Assembly (NCBI GenBank): GCA_017591395.1 | Contig: WEDG01001427.1 | Location: forward strand, 56,278 to 120,277 | DNA from: Schistocephalus solidus | Taxonomy: Eukaryota; Platyhelminthes; Cestoda; Diphyllobothriidea; Diphyllobothriidae | Direction of reading: 5' to 3' | DNA: 64,000 bases | Part shown: piece after piece, positions 21,858-33,149 of the stretch | How positions within the stretch are numbered: position 1 is the first letter of the stretch | Layout: each line of letters opens with the position of its first letter | Program-made: the position numbers and the translations under genes | The notes under the pieces: generated by a model | Seen by the model: only the letters and a program-made list of their open reading frames with translations | Database searches by the model: none | What the model was told of the DNA's origin: nothing

Positions 21858-24800
21858 CTATCCACAGCAGAAGCAAACAGTCAAACATAGAGGGTATCGT
21901 TGCTTTCCACAGTCGGGGATCGAATGTGGACACCCGATGCGATCGCTTAACATGCTAAAAGATACGCTACCGGCGAAATCAACTTCCATTGGATGGGCGA
22001 AGTTACAGTAAAGGTTCCTGATAATAAATGAACTTGATGCAAATAATGAATTACATAGGGGATATTTTAAGCAACATACAATAAGGAAAGTTGCCGCCAT
22101 AAGAAGAGCCTTGGCATTCACTTGTAAATCCATTGGAAAGGTGACTGCATATGTATCTGCATCAGTCAGATACTCCTGTAAAAAACCGGTCCACTGCTTC
22201 GAAACCTGACCGATTTTGTGATTTCCATCGGCTGTTAGAATCTGTAAGGCATAGGAAGAGTGGCCTGAATAACCTGAAAACATTGCAAGAAATCCCCCCT
22301 CCTAATTCCCCATAGGGTTTAGACCGAGGGAAACTTTGCGACTATAATAGTGAATATTTGGCGATGCTGAAAGAAACTAGGTTGAAAAGGAAACTTAAAT
22401 GTCATATTCTCCGAGTCCATCGGTGTCATTGCCGCAGAAACGCAACTTACTGACTTTTACAAGTGGCTGGGCATGCCCAATCTAGGCGGGGGACAGTTTA
22501 TCTCTGATCGCAAATGTGCTGCTAGTAGGTTAATGGAACTCGAACTTTGTAGTATGCCAACTATGAGCAATGATTAGTTCCACTCAATTCTTATACTAAC
22601 CTTATACTTATGAGCGTTAAAATTTGTTCTTTTGGTAATGAATAGAAAGTGTAAGTCAATGGAGGGAAGGAAAGTATGTGTCTTCTCCATCTTATCAACG
22701 ATCGCCAAGACACGCGTTTTGCCTCCATTAAGGAACAAGTCAAGGAACTTGCGAACTCGAACTTGCGTTCCGAGGGTCTTACGCTTCCTATAGAATCTTC
22801 AGACACTCCCATAATAAAATTTTAACATCTGAAGACGAGCAATTGAGACACGAAAGTTTTAAAGAGTCCAAAATTTAGAACGGTATTCGGGGAAGCGGTC
22901 TAAGTCAATCAGTCAATCAAACAGAAAACATCCACTACGAAGCAACTCACTTTGTAGGACAAATTGGTTCCCATAAAAGAAACGTTGCAGCACAGAGCGG
23001 GTCCCAGGATTTGCAGCAATGTGGTTTCTGATACATCTTCAACTAAGTAGAGGGTCTGACAGCCCTTACGCTGCTGCCGAATGTAACCGAGGGTACCACT
23101 TGCCGGGCACTTAATCTCTACTTCGTCCAAGCAGGAAGTGCTGCACCTATAAATAAACCACATACAACAAAAACGAGCATGATAAAGCAGTCGAAAAAGC
23201 TCAGTAACGACGGCAAAAGAATTGGAAAGTTTGTGAGTATTGAGAGCAGAACACCAGAAAGGGCGGGCGCACAGAAACAGAGGCATCAGAACTTCGCATC
23301 AAATGTAGGGTGGTTCGACGATGGAACCTTACTATCTAAAGTTCAGGAAATTGATCCAAAAAGTACCCAAATGCAACGCTCTCACTACTAAATTCGGGAA
23401 ACAAGAACTATCAGCTGTGGTTGGAAACAATTAGGATTATACTGATTTCCCAAATATCAACTATGAAAAAGACAGAGTAGGTTCAACGGTAATATAAATT
23501 CAATTTTCAGATAACGTATCCGAATACGATCATCGACACGGCACGGTTATTGAGCGTCTATCCCTAAGTTAACCAGCACGCATAAACATCGTGTAACGAC
23601 TGTCTGCGCCGTTTAGTATATGTTATGGGCACCATAGCGCGACCGACGATGCCCACAGTGTGTCCCACAGAGTGAATTCAGAACGACGACTTGCGCATGA
23701 ATCAGTTTATAGTGAGGACGACTTGTAATGCAGCTATCGCACTCTCTTCTCCTGCAACTACCTGACTCCGGTGGCAAAAGTGCCAGGACGACCGGAAGCG
23801 GGCTCGGATGCAAACGTTTGGGCACACACAAATGATGGTAGTCAGATGCAGCTGATAGGAAAAAGACGATACCGCCAAACGAGCGAACTAAGATCACCGT
23901 CGCTGACTGCCCAGTCAGCATTTCTGTCGGCAGAAAACCACCGCAGGCGTGTTAACGAACGTCACAGGAGTTTTTCATTCATTCTTCGGACGGACTAAAG
24001 GTTATAAATTCGAAAATTCTCTTCAGACAGAGATTTAGATGTAATGATCGCATAATGGTACTGCGAGGGTAGGTGCGGAAAAGAATAACTAATTCGGGCG
24101 TTTACAAAACAGTGCATTTAATGATGACGAATGTGCTGGTCACGTAGTGGCTCGGAGTTGCGTACAAAGGGTTTGACAATCAGTAAAACCAAATGTATTC
24201 GGAAACGCCAGATTTGCTTTCGCAGTTAGTAATGGCAGTATCCGAAAAATTTCCAGGACAATTCAAAACAAATACGTGAATGCGAAAAATGGGCAGGCAA
24301 ACATTATGCGTCCCAGAAAAAAAGGAACTGCCATATTTGTGAATCCACCTCGGGTACTCTACGTCCTGGGATATCGAGCTGTGTCTACCGGCTTGCACCA
24401 GAAGATATGTGGACTATTTGCACAGCAATTGACGCGAATTTGAAGGTTGGTAGTTCAATATCTTCCTTCCAAAACATGTTTTCTGACTGAGTGACTTTCC
24501 CCTTCAAGCACCACTGAGTTTCATTTCCTTCAAGAGCATAAAAGGGTAGTCAGCAAGAAGTACAACGAAAACAGAAGACTCCGCTTCATTTGACTATGTT
24601 ACTAGCGTCCAATGTTTATTTATAGGTGTAAATAGAAATGGATAAAATGGGAGTTCTGTTTCAAAATTAGGGGTTGTAACTGCCTTTTACGATTTGGCAC
24701 GAAATAAACTGGAGTTTTCCTTTTGTTTTAAGAACAACTTGAAGAGTCGAACACCTTGCAACTGCGTCATGTGACGGCGAAGGAGCACGTGTTCGGGCGC

Positions 24801-27800
24801 TTATTCGGCTCATGTTTAAGCGGTTAAGCCACCTGTTAGGCACGATTTTGAAATTGTTTTTAAGCTCCCATGGAGAAAGAACGAAAGGCAAGCGAAATAT
24901 AGGCAAACAACTTGATCACCAATAGTTCCTTATAAATTCTAAAGAACAGCAAGGGTCAGTATGCCGTCAAAACACAAATTTGGCAGCATGAGAACAAAAA
25001 ACACAAGATCCTTACGGACAGCATGGACAGCATCGTACACAGCATTTGAACGGTCGATAGACGCTAAGCACTTCAGTTCCCGAGTAGTCAACTAACTTCA
25101 TTTCGAACTCCCGTGCGGGTCCCACGAACTGTCGCGCCATGGCTGACGAATCTGTGAGTACGTAAATAACGGAAAGGGTCTTAAATACTTTTTGGTTTTT
25201 ATGTTGATGCAACAATTATTCGGCAACATCTGTTAGTGGGTAGGATAAAACATTTTATCTTGTTTTAAACAATTATTCGACAACATCTGTTAGTGGGTAG
25301 GATAATACATTTTATCTTGTTTTAAACGAACTGACCATTTAATTTCCAGGTAATCAAACTATGTTTTTGCAAGTTGTAGTTACCAGTTGTAGTTACAATG
25401 TTTCTTGTCCGAAGTACTTGATACCATAAAAACAAAAACTTACGTTCAGTCGCATAGAAGACTTGTTGTCCAAAAGCATTCAAGACAACGTATTTGTTTG
25501 CGGTCTCAAAACCCGTGAAAACTGGAAATGCATTAGGAAAATCGGGATGAAGCAAATGCACTAGATCGCTTGCTTGGAAAACTGAATGAGTAAAAGTGAG
25601 AGTAATTTCTGTCCAATGAGGTACTTCAAACATAAAGGCTATAAAATCACCAAAGTTTCTATCCAGAACAAATTACATCGCTCAGATTATGATAGATTAA
25701 AAAACATGGTTCTCGAGCGCCAAACATTTATTCTGTTAGACAATGATTCAGTTACAGTTAGAGCCGAAAGTACTTAATTCAAATTGGTCACCAATCATCG
25801 TGTTGTGTCATTTTAGACGCTCTTCGACGTCTTCGTCGAATTAAGAGCAAGCTATTCGACCCGTTTGCGCCTTGACAAATGTCAAGATCAAATATAGATG
25901 CCGTATGTGATGTGCATTATAACTAAAACTCGATCAATCTTAATATGAATGCAGGTGCCGGACCCGGTCGCTTTGATTGGACGCCCGCGTATCCAGCTCC
26001 GAAGGGCCAGCACCACATGCGGGAGCATGCGCTGACAGCAGAGAACACCACAAAAAGCAAGCACATCATACCGGCTTGCAAACCCTTGCACCCTTTGTAT
26101 ACTACAACATAGGGTCAACTTACTTCCTTGTACTTTGTTAAGGCTGCGATCATTCCTGATCTAGCACACCTCGATGATATCACGGATTGTGCCTCTCCAC
26201 GCGTGACGATCCACGGTAGCAGACCTGGACAGCACAATGACGGAAGCGGAGTACCGAAGGTCCAAGAAAACCTGCTATGTCCTGACGAACCGTGTCAAGT
26301 CAGGTTTTGAACTGACCCTCTATTCGACGCCTCCAATTGGGTAGCGGTGCCAGATTGAGAGCAGTAACACTGAGCTCGTGAGATGGGCGACGAGGAACGT
26401 GCCTTAACCACCTCAGTCATCGTTCTGGGATAGCTTGGGATATCCTTACGATGTTGTCATAACGAGTGCAAACTGTCTCATTTGAGACGAAGTGGGTGCC
26501 ATTCCCTCGAAGGACGGTCCTTAAGTAGTGGTGGTTAAGTACCCCCAGTTTTCACCCATCTTCCACGCGCATAGTCTAGGATTCACAGCCATAGAGAAGG
26601 ATGGATGCACCGTAAACGCGAATCGTGGCGATAGAAATTTCGCATCAGGTTCACAGGCACTTTCTAAGGCTCGAGAAAACCCGACGAGCAGCACCGATTC
26701 GGGAGACAATGGCATCCTTACTCTGTTCATTCGGCGTAGTCAAGATCATTCAACACAGTCCTCCTCATCGAAGACCTTACCAAGAATCTAGTCAATAGCG
26801 TACTTGAACAGAATGGGCGACAGGATACAACGTTGCCGAACGCTGTACCGTATACCGAACGGTTAGGAGAGAGCGTTATGGACCGAAACTCGCGCAGTAG
26901 TTGAGCTCTAATAGGCCTTGATCATGGTGATTATATTTGGTGGTACACCATCTAGTGCTATTATCCACCATAAGGATTCACGATGGATGGAATCGAGTGC
27001 GGCGGCAAAGTCAACACAGCAGACGGCCGCCGGTTGTTGTCAACTATGGCGGAATTCAAGGATGCACCTCACTGTTAATATTCGGTCCGCACATCCACGT
27101 CCAGCCTAGAGTCAACTGAGGACAATAGCGAAGAATTTCGCAGCAACTTTGATAAGACTTATGCCACAGTAATTTTAGCATCTCGTCTTACCTCCCTTCT
27201 TGTGGATAGGTATAAAGATAGCTGAGCCCCAGTCAGCAGGAATAACCTCGTCTCTCCACAATTGGTCAATCATTTTATGAAGACAGGGCGCCAGTGTGTC
27301 GACACAAGGCTTGAAGATTTCAGTGGGCATACCATCATCTCAGGGTGCTTTGTTTGTGAGCACCCAGTGTATGACATCAGCGACTTTTCCTTCAGAATGG
27401 GGGTTGCATGACACTGTATAAGTAGGAGAGGGCGGAGACTCCGCTGCAGATGGGAACGAGGGAGTGCCGGGTTCGGTAACGAAGTTGATAAGGTGCTCGA
27501 AGTGCTCACGTCAGCGCTTGGCCTTGGCAGAGTTGGCAGCAATGGAGCCGCCCTTCACGTCACGAACAGTCACTTAGTGTAGTGCTTACCACTAACTTGA
27601 CAGATAATTTGGTAGAGTTTTCGAATGTTAACAACGTTTGAGGCCTGCTTCATTTAGGTCGCTATTTCAGCTCATACGCCTAGCTGCTGGCTACCCAGCA
27701 CATCCACAGGTGGTGAATAGTGGAGAGACCTTCAGTGAAGGCTAGCTGCGAAGGAAGCAGACTCTTGGGTCTGGCGAAAACGCAGTGGCGGACCAACCGC

Positions 27801-29696
27801 AACAGTGCTACCAGGGTGCGGCGGGCTGATGTCTGGCATGTCAAAAGCCTTATAAAAAGCCACAAAACGTGATGTGCACACTGTGACGTGGTAACCGTGA
27901 ACCGCCGTTAAATAAGTTCGCTTGCCTCCGTTGCCTTGTGGGTAGTCTCTTGAGTTAAAGCGCTAGAGGGAAAACCTCGAACAGACAATACGAGCGGTTG
28001 TTGGGGGCCCGCCTGTATTCCAAATTCTCATGAAAGCTCGTGAAAATATCTCCGATTACAGATCCATGCTGCAGCGAGAACTGACGCGCTTCGCAAATCT
28101 AGTTCAGCGGTGCGGACGGATAATATGCCAGCTGCACTACTTAATCGGAATACGACCATTGGTATTGGATTCTGGGATGTGCAAACATTCCTGGATTCTG
28201 GTACTCAAAGTCTGACGGCGCGCAGCCTTTATCAGTACGAAGTAGATGTCGGCTGCCTGTCAGAAATCGGAATTCCCGACTCAGGCGCTCCGGAAAGCAA
28301 GATTCCGGGAGCCAACTCACGCTTAACCCTATACCACAGTGGCCCACGCGACTCTTCTGGTAGACATCGTGTGGCGATCACCCTCGTGCAACAGGCGAAC
28401 CGTGCCTGCTTGCTTTGGAACCAGTCAATAAACGGACGGCCTACGTGCGACTGAAGGACCAATTCACAAACCTCATTATCATTTCTGTGTGCGCAGCAAC
28501 TTCCGCTGCCGAACAGCGTGACAAAGAGTCGTTTTATTTGCAGCTGCCTGTCACGTGCTTCCAGCATCGCAAAAAACATCTGTTGACCTGGTATTCAAAC
28601 AACGGTTATACTGCCAGTCAGATCGACTACATTCTAGTCAGTTTAAGGTTCCGCAGCTGGGTTCATGCTAGTAGATCACTGCGTGGGGACGAGACCGGTA
28701 ACGCCGACGGATCTAACCACGTTCTCGTTCGTACACGCTTTAAAGTTCACCTCTCATCTGCGACCAAAATGCTACGTGCGATACGCCTCGGTGTCGCCAA
28801 AATCCAGCAACTCAGCACTGCCAAGGCTCTGAGCGGAGAAATAGGTCTTTTTTTGCGACCCAGCAAGCGAAGAAAGCAGTAACGAGTGATTATGACCGAA
28901 AATATTAATCCATGGGGCAGCTGAGCAAATTCTTGGATATACCCAGAGGCGCCGCAGTGACTTGATCAGCGGCAGAACCCCGCAGTTTTCTGTTCAAACG
29001 GCTCATGCCAGGTCTCGCAACGATGCTTCCTTCCGCCAACTACGAAAGATGATGGCAAAATCGGCTAGGGAAGACTGGAAGAAATATTGGGCTGAAATGG
29101 CGACCTCCATGGAGCAGGCCAAAAGCGTTGGAAAAATAGGGTCAACAGGTGAAGCGTATAGAAAGGGCTGAAAAATCCGAGCTCACGCCGACTGATTACA
29201 TTCATTTCTTACATCGCTTAGCCCTTTCCAACCACAGTTCTGAATATGGCCCACTTCACGACGTACACATTCACAAAAAAAAACCACAACAACGGTTTAA
29301 TCCCAGAAAATGAAAGTGTTTTCAACCGCAAACATGCAATTGTAAGTAGTGGATGGGTCACTTAGCATCTCCAAATGCACTTAGCCCGCAAACCTCTGTA
29401 CGTGATCTTCAACTAGTACGGAGCAGTTAGCTTACCATAGAGAAAGCTTTCAAAACAGTCTGCTTGGCTTCAAAACTGCAAACACATCTACTTGCGGGTT
29501 GGCCTATCCATTTGTTGCCCACACAGGTTAACAAAAACAAAATGCAAATGTTCTTTTAAAATATTAACAGAAGAGATTTTATACCCACTTTCGAGCATTT
29601 CCTTTTTTTGTTTCACAACAAGTTTGTCCAAGGTCACTAAGTATTCAAGGCCGGAGGGACATGGCACATTTGTAGGCGGTTTTGCCATCCAAGCGA
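21825..29696 (-). CDS. PLSCR: Phospholipid scramblase gene (six exons, 5' end missing)
   Basis: This protein belongs to the family of Ca2+-triggered membrane proteins that move phospholipids between bilayer leaflets. Exons (minus): 29,696-29,589; 25,521-25,444; 25,151-25,016; 23,146-22,951; 22,241-22,080; 21,857-21,825. All five introns are GT-AG, with phases 1, 1, 2, 0, 0, and the 713 nt make one frame. Landmarks in order are CPSGLEYLVTLDKLVVKQ, FTGFETANKYVVLNAFGQQV, GPAREFEMKLVDYSG, a Cys-rich palmitoylation-type cluster CCVRCCPCC, VEIKCPASGTLGYIRQQ, IGQVSKQWTGFLQEY, the EF-hand-like DADTYAVTFPMDL, and a C-terminal membrane helix ending KFFELEFMQR. The AWM just before KPP..VPCPSGLEYL matches the WMP..P..CPPGLEYL of animal scramblases, so the visible Met is probably internal and a proline-rich N-terminus lies upstream, unidentified. 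Confidence 0.92.
22080..22241 (-). CDS. PLSCR: Scramblase exon E
   Basis: The acceptor is TATGCCTTACAG and the donor is CTTATT|GTATGT. It encodes ILTADGNHKIGQVSKQWTGF, the EF-hand-like loop (DADTYAVTFPMDL) and most of the C-terminal membrane helix. 162 nt, phase 0 at both ends. Reading through the donor gives unrelated residues. Confidence 0.9.
22242..22950. other. Scramblase intron between exons D and E
   Basis: It has no recognisable content. Minus-strand frames at 22,591-22,812 are not flanked by usable splice sites. Confidence 0.5.
22951..23146 (-). CDS. PLSCR: Scramblase exon D
   Basis: The acceptor is TTTATTTATAG and the donor is TACAAA|GTGAGT. It encodes CSTSCLDEVEIKCPASGTLG through to NLSYK, including the IRQQ...C segment and LQILGPALCC. 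196 nt, phase 2 in and phase 0 out. Confidence 0.9.
23147..25015. other. Scramblase intron between exons C and D
   Basis: A more GC-rich block at about 23,590-23,990 with open frames on both strands may be an unrecognised dispersed repeat. Elsewhere I see no coding signal. Confidence 0.4.
25016..25151 (-). CDS. PLSCR: Scramblase exon C
   Basis: The acceptor is TACGTACTCACAG and the donor is CTGTCC|GTAAGG. It encodes ARQFVGPAREFEMKLVDYSG and the cysteine cluster KCCVRCCPCC. 136 nt, phase 1 in and phase 2 out. Confidence 0.9.
25212..25325. repeat. 57-bp direct repeat, two copies
   Basis: ACAATTATTCGGCAACATCT... at 25,212-25,268 is repeated at 25,269-25,325 with about two mismatches, ending CTTGTTTTAAA each time. 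It lies inside the scramblase intron 25,152-25,443. Confidence 0.95.
25444..25521 (-). CDS. PLSCR: Scramblase exon B
   Basis: The acceptor is GCATTTCCAG and the donor is GAAC|GTAAGT. It carries FTGFETANKYVVLNAFGQQV, the most conserved N-terminal scramblase block. 78 nt, phase 1 in and phase 1 out. The alternative acceptor at 25,582 would insert about 20 residues not found in the family. Confidence 0.9.
26130..27676 (-). mobile_element. RTE-like LINE, 3' half (RT), degenerate
   Basis: From 27,676 down: KQASNV.NIRKLYQIICQVSG, then a segment ending VADVIHWVLTNKAP (RT start), CLHKMIDQLWRDEVIPADWG, FIPIHKKGGKTRC and YCGISLIKVAAK. Next is a badly damaged palm, with DFAAALDSIHRESLWW-like remnants. 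The C-terminus gives ETVCTRYDNIVRISQAIPER, RRPSHELSVTALNLAPLPNW and DTVRQDI, ending near 26,130. Many stops and frameshifts are present. The wording (EVIPADWG, HKKG.KTRC.NY.GISLI, RRPSHELSVTAL) is that of the flatworm RTE/SR2-type lineage. It lies wholly inside the first visible scramblase intron. Confidence 0.85.
27690..29160 (+). mobile_element. RTE-like LINE, 5' half (5' UTR and endonuclease), inverted
   Basis: About 400 bp of non-coding leader (27,690-28,100) is followed by an APE-type endonuclease. The start is FWDVQTFLDSGTQSLTARSL, then VDVGCLSEIGIPDSG (the conserved Glu region) and YHSGPRDSSGRHRVAI. After a frame change come QIDYILVSLRFRSWVHASRS and DGSNHVLVRTRF (the terminal SDH box, here SNH). 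The linker FRQLRKMMAKSAREDWKKYW and SMEQAKSVG follow, and homology stops there. A gap with frameshifts between VQQANRA and QLPVTC removes the middle of the domain. This segment ends at the codons where the opposed RT half begins. Confidence 0.85.
29161..29588. other. Scramblase intron DNA between the RTE insertion and exon A
   Basis: Non-repetitive AT-rich sequence with an A-rich run at about 29,275-29,290. No feature seen. Confidence 0.45.
29589..29696 (-). CDS. PLSCR: Scramblase exon A (most upstream found)
   Basis: The acceptor is a T-rich TTTGTTTGTTTTTCTAG and the donor is GAAA|GTGGGT. It encodes AWMAKPPTNVPCPSGLEYL and on to KQKKEMLE. It enters and leaves in phase 1 (108 nt). The acceptor lies 8 nt before an ATG, so a spliced-leader acceptor is an alternative reading, but the conserved W before the M argues for an upstream coding exon. 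Confidence 0.85.
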
Positions 29697-30569
29697 CTAG
29701 AAAAACAAACAAATGTTGAAGTGGTAGGCTGAAATATTGAATTGGCCGAAGAGAAAAACGAATTCTTCGTAAAGTTTGGAATATTTAAATGACCGAGTAC
29801 AGCAGGTTTCCCAATAAACCAATTTGACGTGTGATCGTTATCAACATTTCTTACGGATAAGCTGGTTTCAAAATTATTGGTCTATATTAAGTCCTTTGAA
29901 ATAGCATAATAAAAAGACAACAGGACATCTTTTTTGAAATTCCGTGCATTTTGGTTTTTCAATGCCAGATCGTTACTGAATCGAAAATCATATACTTCGG
30001 CAAACACGAATTGTTAGTGTAAAGGATAACAAGCGACTTACTCATTCGGTCGGCCATCTGACGTAGCACTATGGTCCTGCGTAACTGTTGGTAGGTTTAA
30101 AAGGAAAACATTTTTTAGGTAAAGTCTTATTCAACCATACGAGTAAGTGCGCGAGGCTGTACGTAGTAAAGAAGCCCTCAGCCAATCAAATAATCCACCC
30201 GCATCCGTAAAATCCTTTCGACCATACTCTTGTCAATGAGCGATCCGGACAACATCCTCCTAAGAAGTCTTCCATCGAAGGTCGTAACGAATGGAGGAAT
30301 ACAACCCACAAAATCAGTTCGGTTTTAATACGCATGCTCGGGGACGGATAAGGCAGAGGTAAAAATTAGGAGTGCTACATTTCGTTTGCGAAAGAGAGAC
30401 ATTGGTGAGCGCCAAAAAGTAACATCATAAAACACGATTATAAAATATAAGCATGATACCAAAATCCTTGTCTCGTATTAATTACAGCGCGCGTCTGCAA
30501 GTCCATGCTTACATATCCCATAACCTAAGCCACATAAAGAGACGTTACGAAGGGACCGCTGAAAAGGCA
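29697..30569. other. Upstream of scramblase exon A; no exon identified
   Basis: The missing proline-rich 5' coding exon and the promoter should lie upstream of 29,697 on the minus strand. I searched for proline-rich minus-strand frames and found none that I would support. Confidence 0.4.
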
Positions 30570-30955
30570 GATGAATATTGCCGGCAAAGACAAGGGTGAT
30601 AGAAATGGCCATTTCTAGCTTATTAGCCATCGTCAGTCTGTAATACCCAAACCCTGGTGGTGTGACACCCGAGGATCAAACTCGCGACCCCTCAATCAGA
30701 ATACCAACGCTCTTAAAATAGAGCCACGAGCTCGTTGTCTTGCTGGTTAACATCGTGCAAATTGACGGCATTCGTTGACGAACGCTCACCGATCGCTACC
30801 GGAACTCATTCGTTCCGGTCTGCCGTGAGGCTACCTCTCGAGCCCCACCGGCAGCCGGACGGCGGTCAGTAGTAGAACAGGCAGAGCAATATGGCCAGTA
30901 TACAACGGAAACTGGAATGGCCATATCCGGCTTACTATACGTCGTCAGACAGTCA
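30570..30955 (-). mobile_element. tRNA-SINE units, minus orientation
   Basis: Read on the minus strand this holds the 3' part of one unit, starting inside its hammerhead-like segment, joined head-to-tail to the next unit. The next unit has GTGGCTCTATTTTAAGAGCG (A box), GAGTTTGATCCT (B box) and a hammerhead-like segment at 30,598-30,640 with CTGACGATGGCTAATAAGCT and AGAAATGGCCATTTC. It is a dimer-like fragment in the opposite orientation to the units starting at 30,957. Confidence 0.75.
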
Positions 30956-30956
30956 A

Positions 30957-31525
30957 GTTAGAGCCTTGGACGTCTGATCAACGCGTCACGGGTTCGATCC
31001 TAGGGCGTTGCACAACCTGGTGTTAAGTATGACTGGCTGAAACAACTAGTAAGCCATAATTGGCCATTCCAGTCTCCCTTGTCTTTGCAAGCAATATTCA
31101 TCTGCCTGTCCTACTATTAGCCGCTGTGGGGCTGCTGGCGGGTATCCACCGTGAGCCTCAAGGTAAAGCGGAACGAGTGAGTTCACTTAGCGATTCGTGA
31201 GCGTTCATCAACGAATGCAAGTCAATTTTCCCGATCTAAACTGGCAAGACAACGAGCCTCTGGCTAAACTTTAGAGCCATGGACTTATGGTCAGCGCGTC
31301 ACGGGATCGATCCTTGGGTGTTGCACCACCTGGAGCTGGGTATGACTGGCTGAGGACGGCATATAATCCAGCAATGGTCTTTCCAGTTTCCCTTGTCTTT
31401 GCCCACAATATTCATCTGCCTGTTCTACTACTAGACAATGTGCGGCTGCTGGCCGCTCTCCAACGCGAGCCTCAAGGTAGAGCGGACCGACTGAGTTCTC
31501 TTAGCGATTCGTGAGCGTTCACCAT
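30957..31525 (+). mobile_element. Two tRNA-SINE units in tandem, plus orientation
   Basis: Unit one begins GTTAGAGCCTTGGACGTCTG and has CACGGGTTCGATCC (B box), GACTGG and CCAGTC arms around 31,031-31,073, CTTTGCAAGCAATATTCATC and AACTGGCAAGACAACGAG. Unit two begins at about 31,258 (CTCTGGCTAAACTTTAGAG) and runs to GCGATTCGTGAGCGTTCACC. The hammerhead core is mutated in both: CTGAAAC in unit one, GCA for GAA in unit two. Confidence 0.8.
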
Positions 31526-31529
31526 CCTC

Positions 31530-32895
31530 ACCTGATGGAGAAAATAACTAAGCATTTAGTGTTCAAGGAACCTTGGGGTCGGCGGAGTGTACTGCCACAA
31601 AAATTTGTCTTTTTACATTTAAAATACGCAGGCCTACCATTATTGTCCTCTCAATTTCATTATAGTTGTAATTGACGCGTAGGTGTGCGCTGACTGGGTA
31701 GAATACGAAGTGGACCGCAAGGAAGCGTCCTGGTGCCGGAAAAATTTGGACCACGAATTTTTGTGCTCAATTAGAACGTGAAAACGTGAACAAAATAGAC
31801 CGCATTTCGCGCTCGAATTGCTATAAGGGTACTGTCTGGCAGATTGCCCATATGATTGTAAAGTTATGCTGAACGATAAAAATCTAAAAACCTGCCGGAA
31901 ACAATGATTTTTACAAAATTATTTCACGAAGTCAGGAAAAGGTATTTCAAAACCATTATATAAATGTTTCGCACTTTTCGGAGGCAATAAGACGGAAGTT
32001 ACCCAATGCATGCGATTTCCATATGTCACGATACCGTTACAACACTTTATTAAAAGAAGAAAATTCATATGAATTGTCTTCTTAAGTAGCCGAATCATAT
32101 GATTCATATAAGAATGCCACTTAAAACAATTTGCTTCCCACTGCCGTCTAACTTACGATTCGCGAGCCCTTAACCAGAAAGACAGGCGTCTTTGCACCCA
32201 CGGTTCATTTATACTCCCGGTATTTACAACAACAAAACTTACGATGCACCAACCAAATTTGAGTAAAGTTTGTTTGAATCGACAATGAATTTTCACATAT
32301 AATTTAGCGCTCAAGTGACACTACAAGTCATAGAGTTTTTCTGTATTCTTGTCTGCACTATCATCATTCTGACTGTCTTCTTCACTAACAAGCAGTAATG
32401 TTTTGTTAACTTGATCAATCATAGATAAAACTTCACAAAAATCAAAACGTTGATGAGTAAGATAAGGGAGTCGGATGCAAACGCTTCTTCATCATAAGGT
32501 GGTTCGTCATCCTGCGTCTACTTCGTGTATTTTATTTTGTTATTCTCCTAGCTATGTCATTAAACATATATTTTCTATACATAAAGGTACTTCCGGGTTA
32601 AGTAGCTGATTATAACTTCTAATTTCGCTAAGGATGCGGAAAATACGTTTAAACAGTAGGTGTATCGTTCTTTCATCGTCTTTCACGAGTAATTTTGGAA
32701 CTTACTTATTACGGCTTGCATCCGAGTACTTCATTTAAGCAGATTTGTGTGACAGGAAGGCATATCATGCTGTACTCAAAGTATATTTCATGACCTTACT
32801 ATATTCGATGGTCAAGCAATCACCGGAATTTGAAATGCCCGAATGAGGACCGCAAGCTCTTTTGGGTAGGAATCGTACATTTGTAGGGAGCTTAC
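31530..32895. other. No recognisable feature
   Basis: AT-rich sequence with no family-like frame. Confidence 0.4.
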
Positions 32896-33149
32896 AAATA
32901 CAGAACACACAGAAATTTGAAGGAGAGCGAACAAGGTGGGAGGCAAGCACAGGCTAGCGGAGTTGCGAGAATTGAGCTTGATGCGAGTCTGCCTAAGGAC
33001 CTATGGACCTTATTGGAAACGCCTAAAACGTACACTAGCAAGCCTCCAAACAAAAGGGACTTTATCCAGTCGGCCGTGAACGTGGTCTGTTCAAGGAACT
33101 TATCAGTCACCCACAACGAGCATTCCCGAAATGCTCCTTCAACTGCACA
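32896..33149 (-). CDS. Candidate internal exon, unrecognised protein
   Basis: A strong acceptor ACTTTTATTCTTTCAG precedes an 84-codon minus-strand open stretch. It includes ECSLWVTDKFLEQTTFTADW and a hydrophobic SLLFGGLLVYVLGV that could be a membrane segment, and it ends at a TTT|GTAAGC donor. The plus strand is also open here and is followed by AATAAA, so strand is uncertain. A second minus-strand stretch at about 33,207-33,380 (DAIHTCITQATKQSILQFTN, DEEVVQWIQVAKTPEISS) could be the preceding exon, but the phases do not join without a stop. I do not recognise either. Confidence 0.3.

Noticed and set aside
23613..23998. Opposed open frames in a scramblase intron
   Set aside because: They look like a GC-rich repeat. 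Splice sites that would add them to the gene are absent and the gene frame is complete without them.
28232..28579. 115-codon minus-strand frame
   Set aside because: Antisense shadow of the RTE endonuclease.
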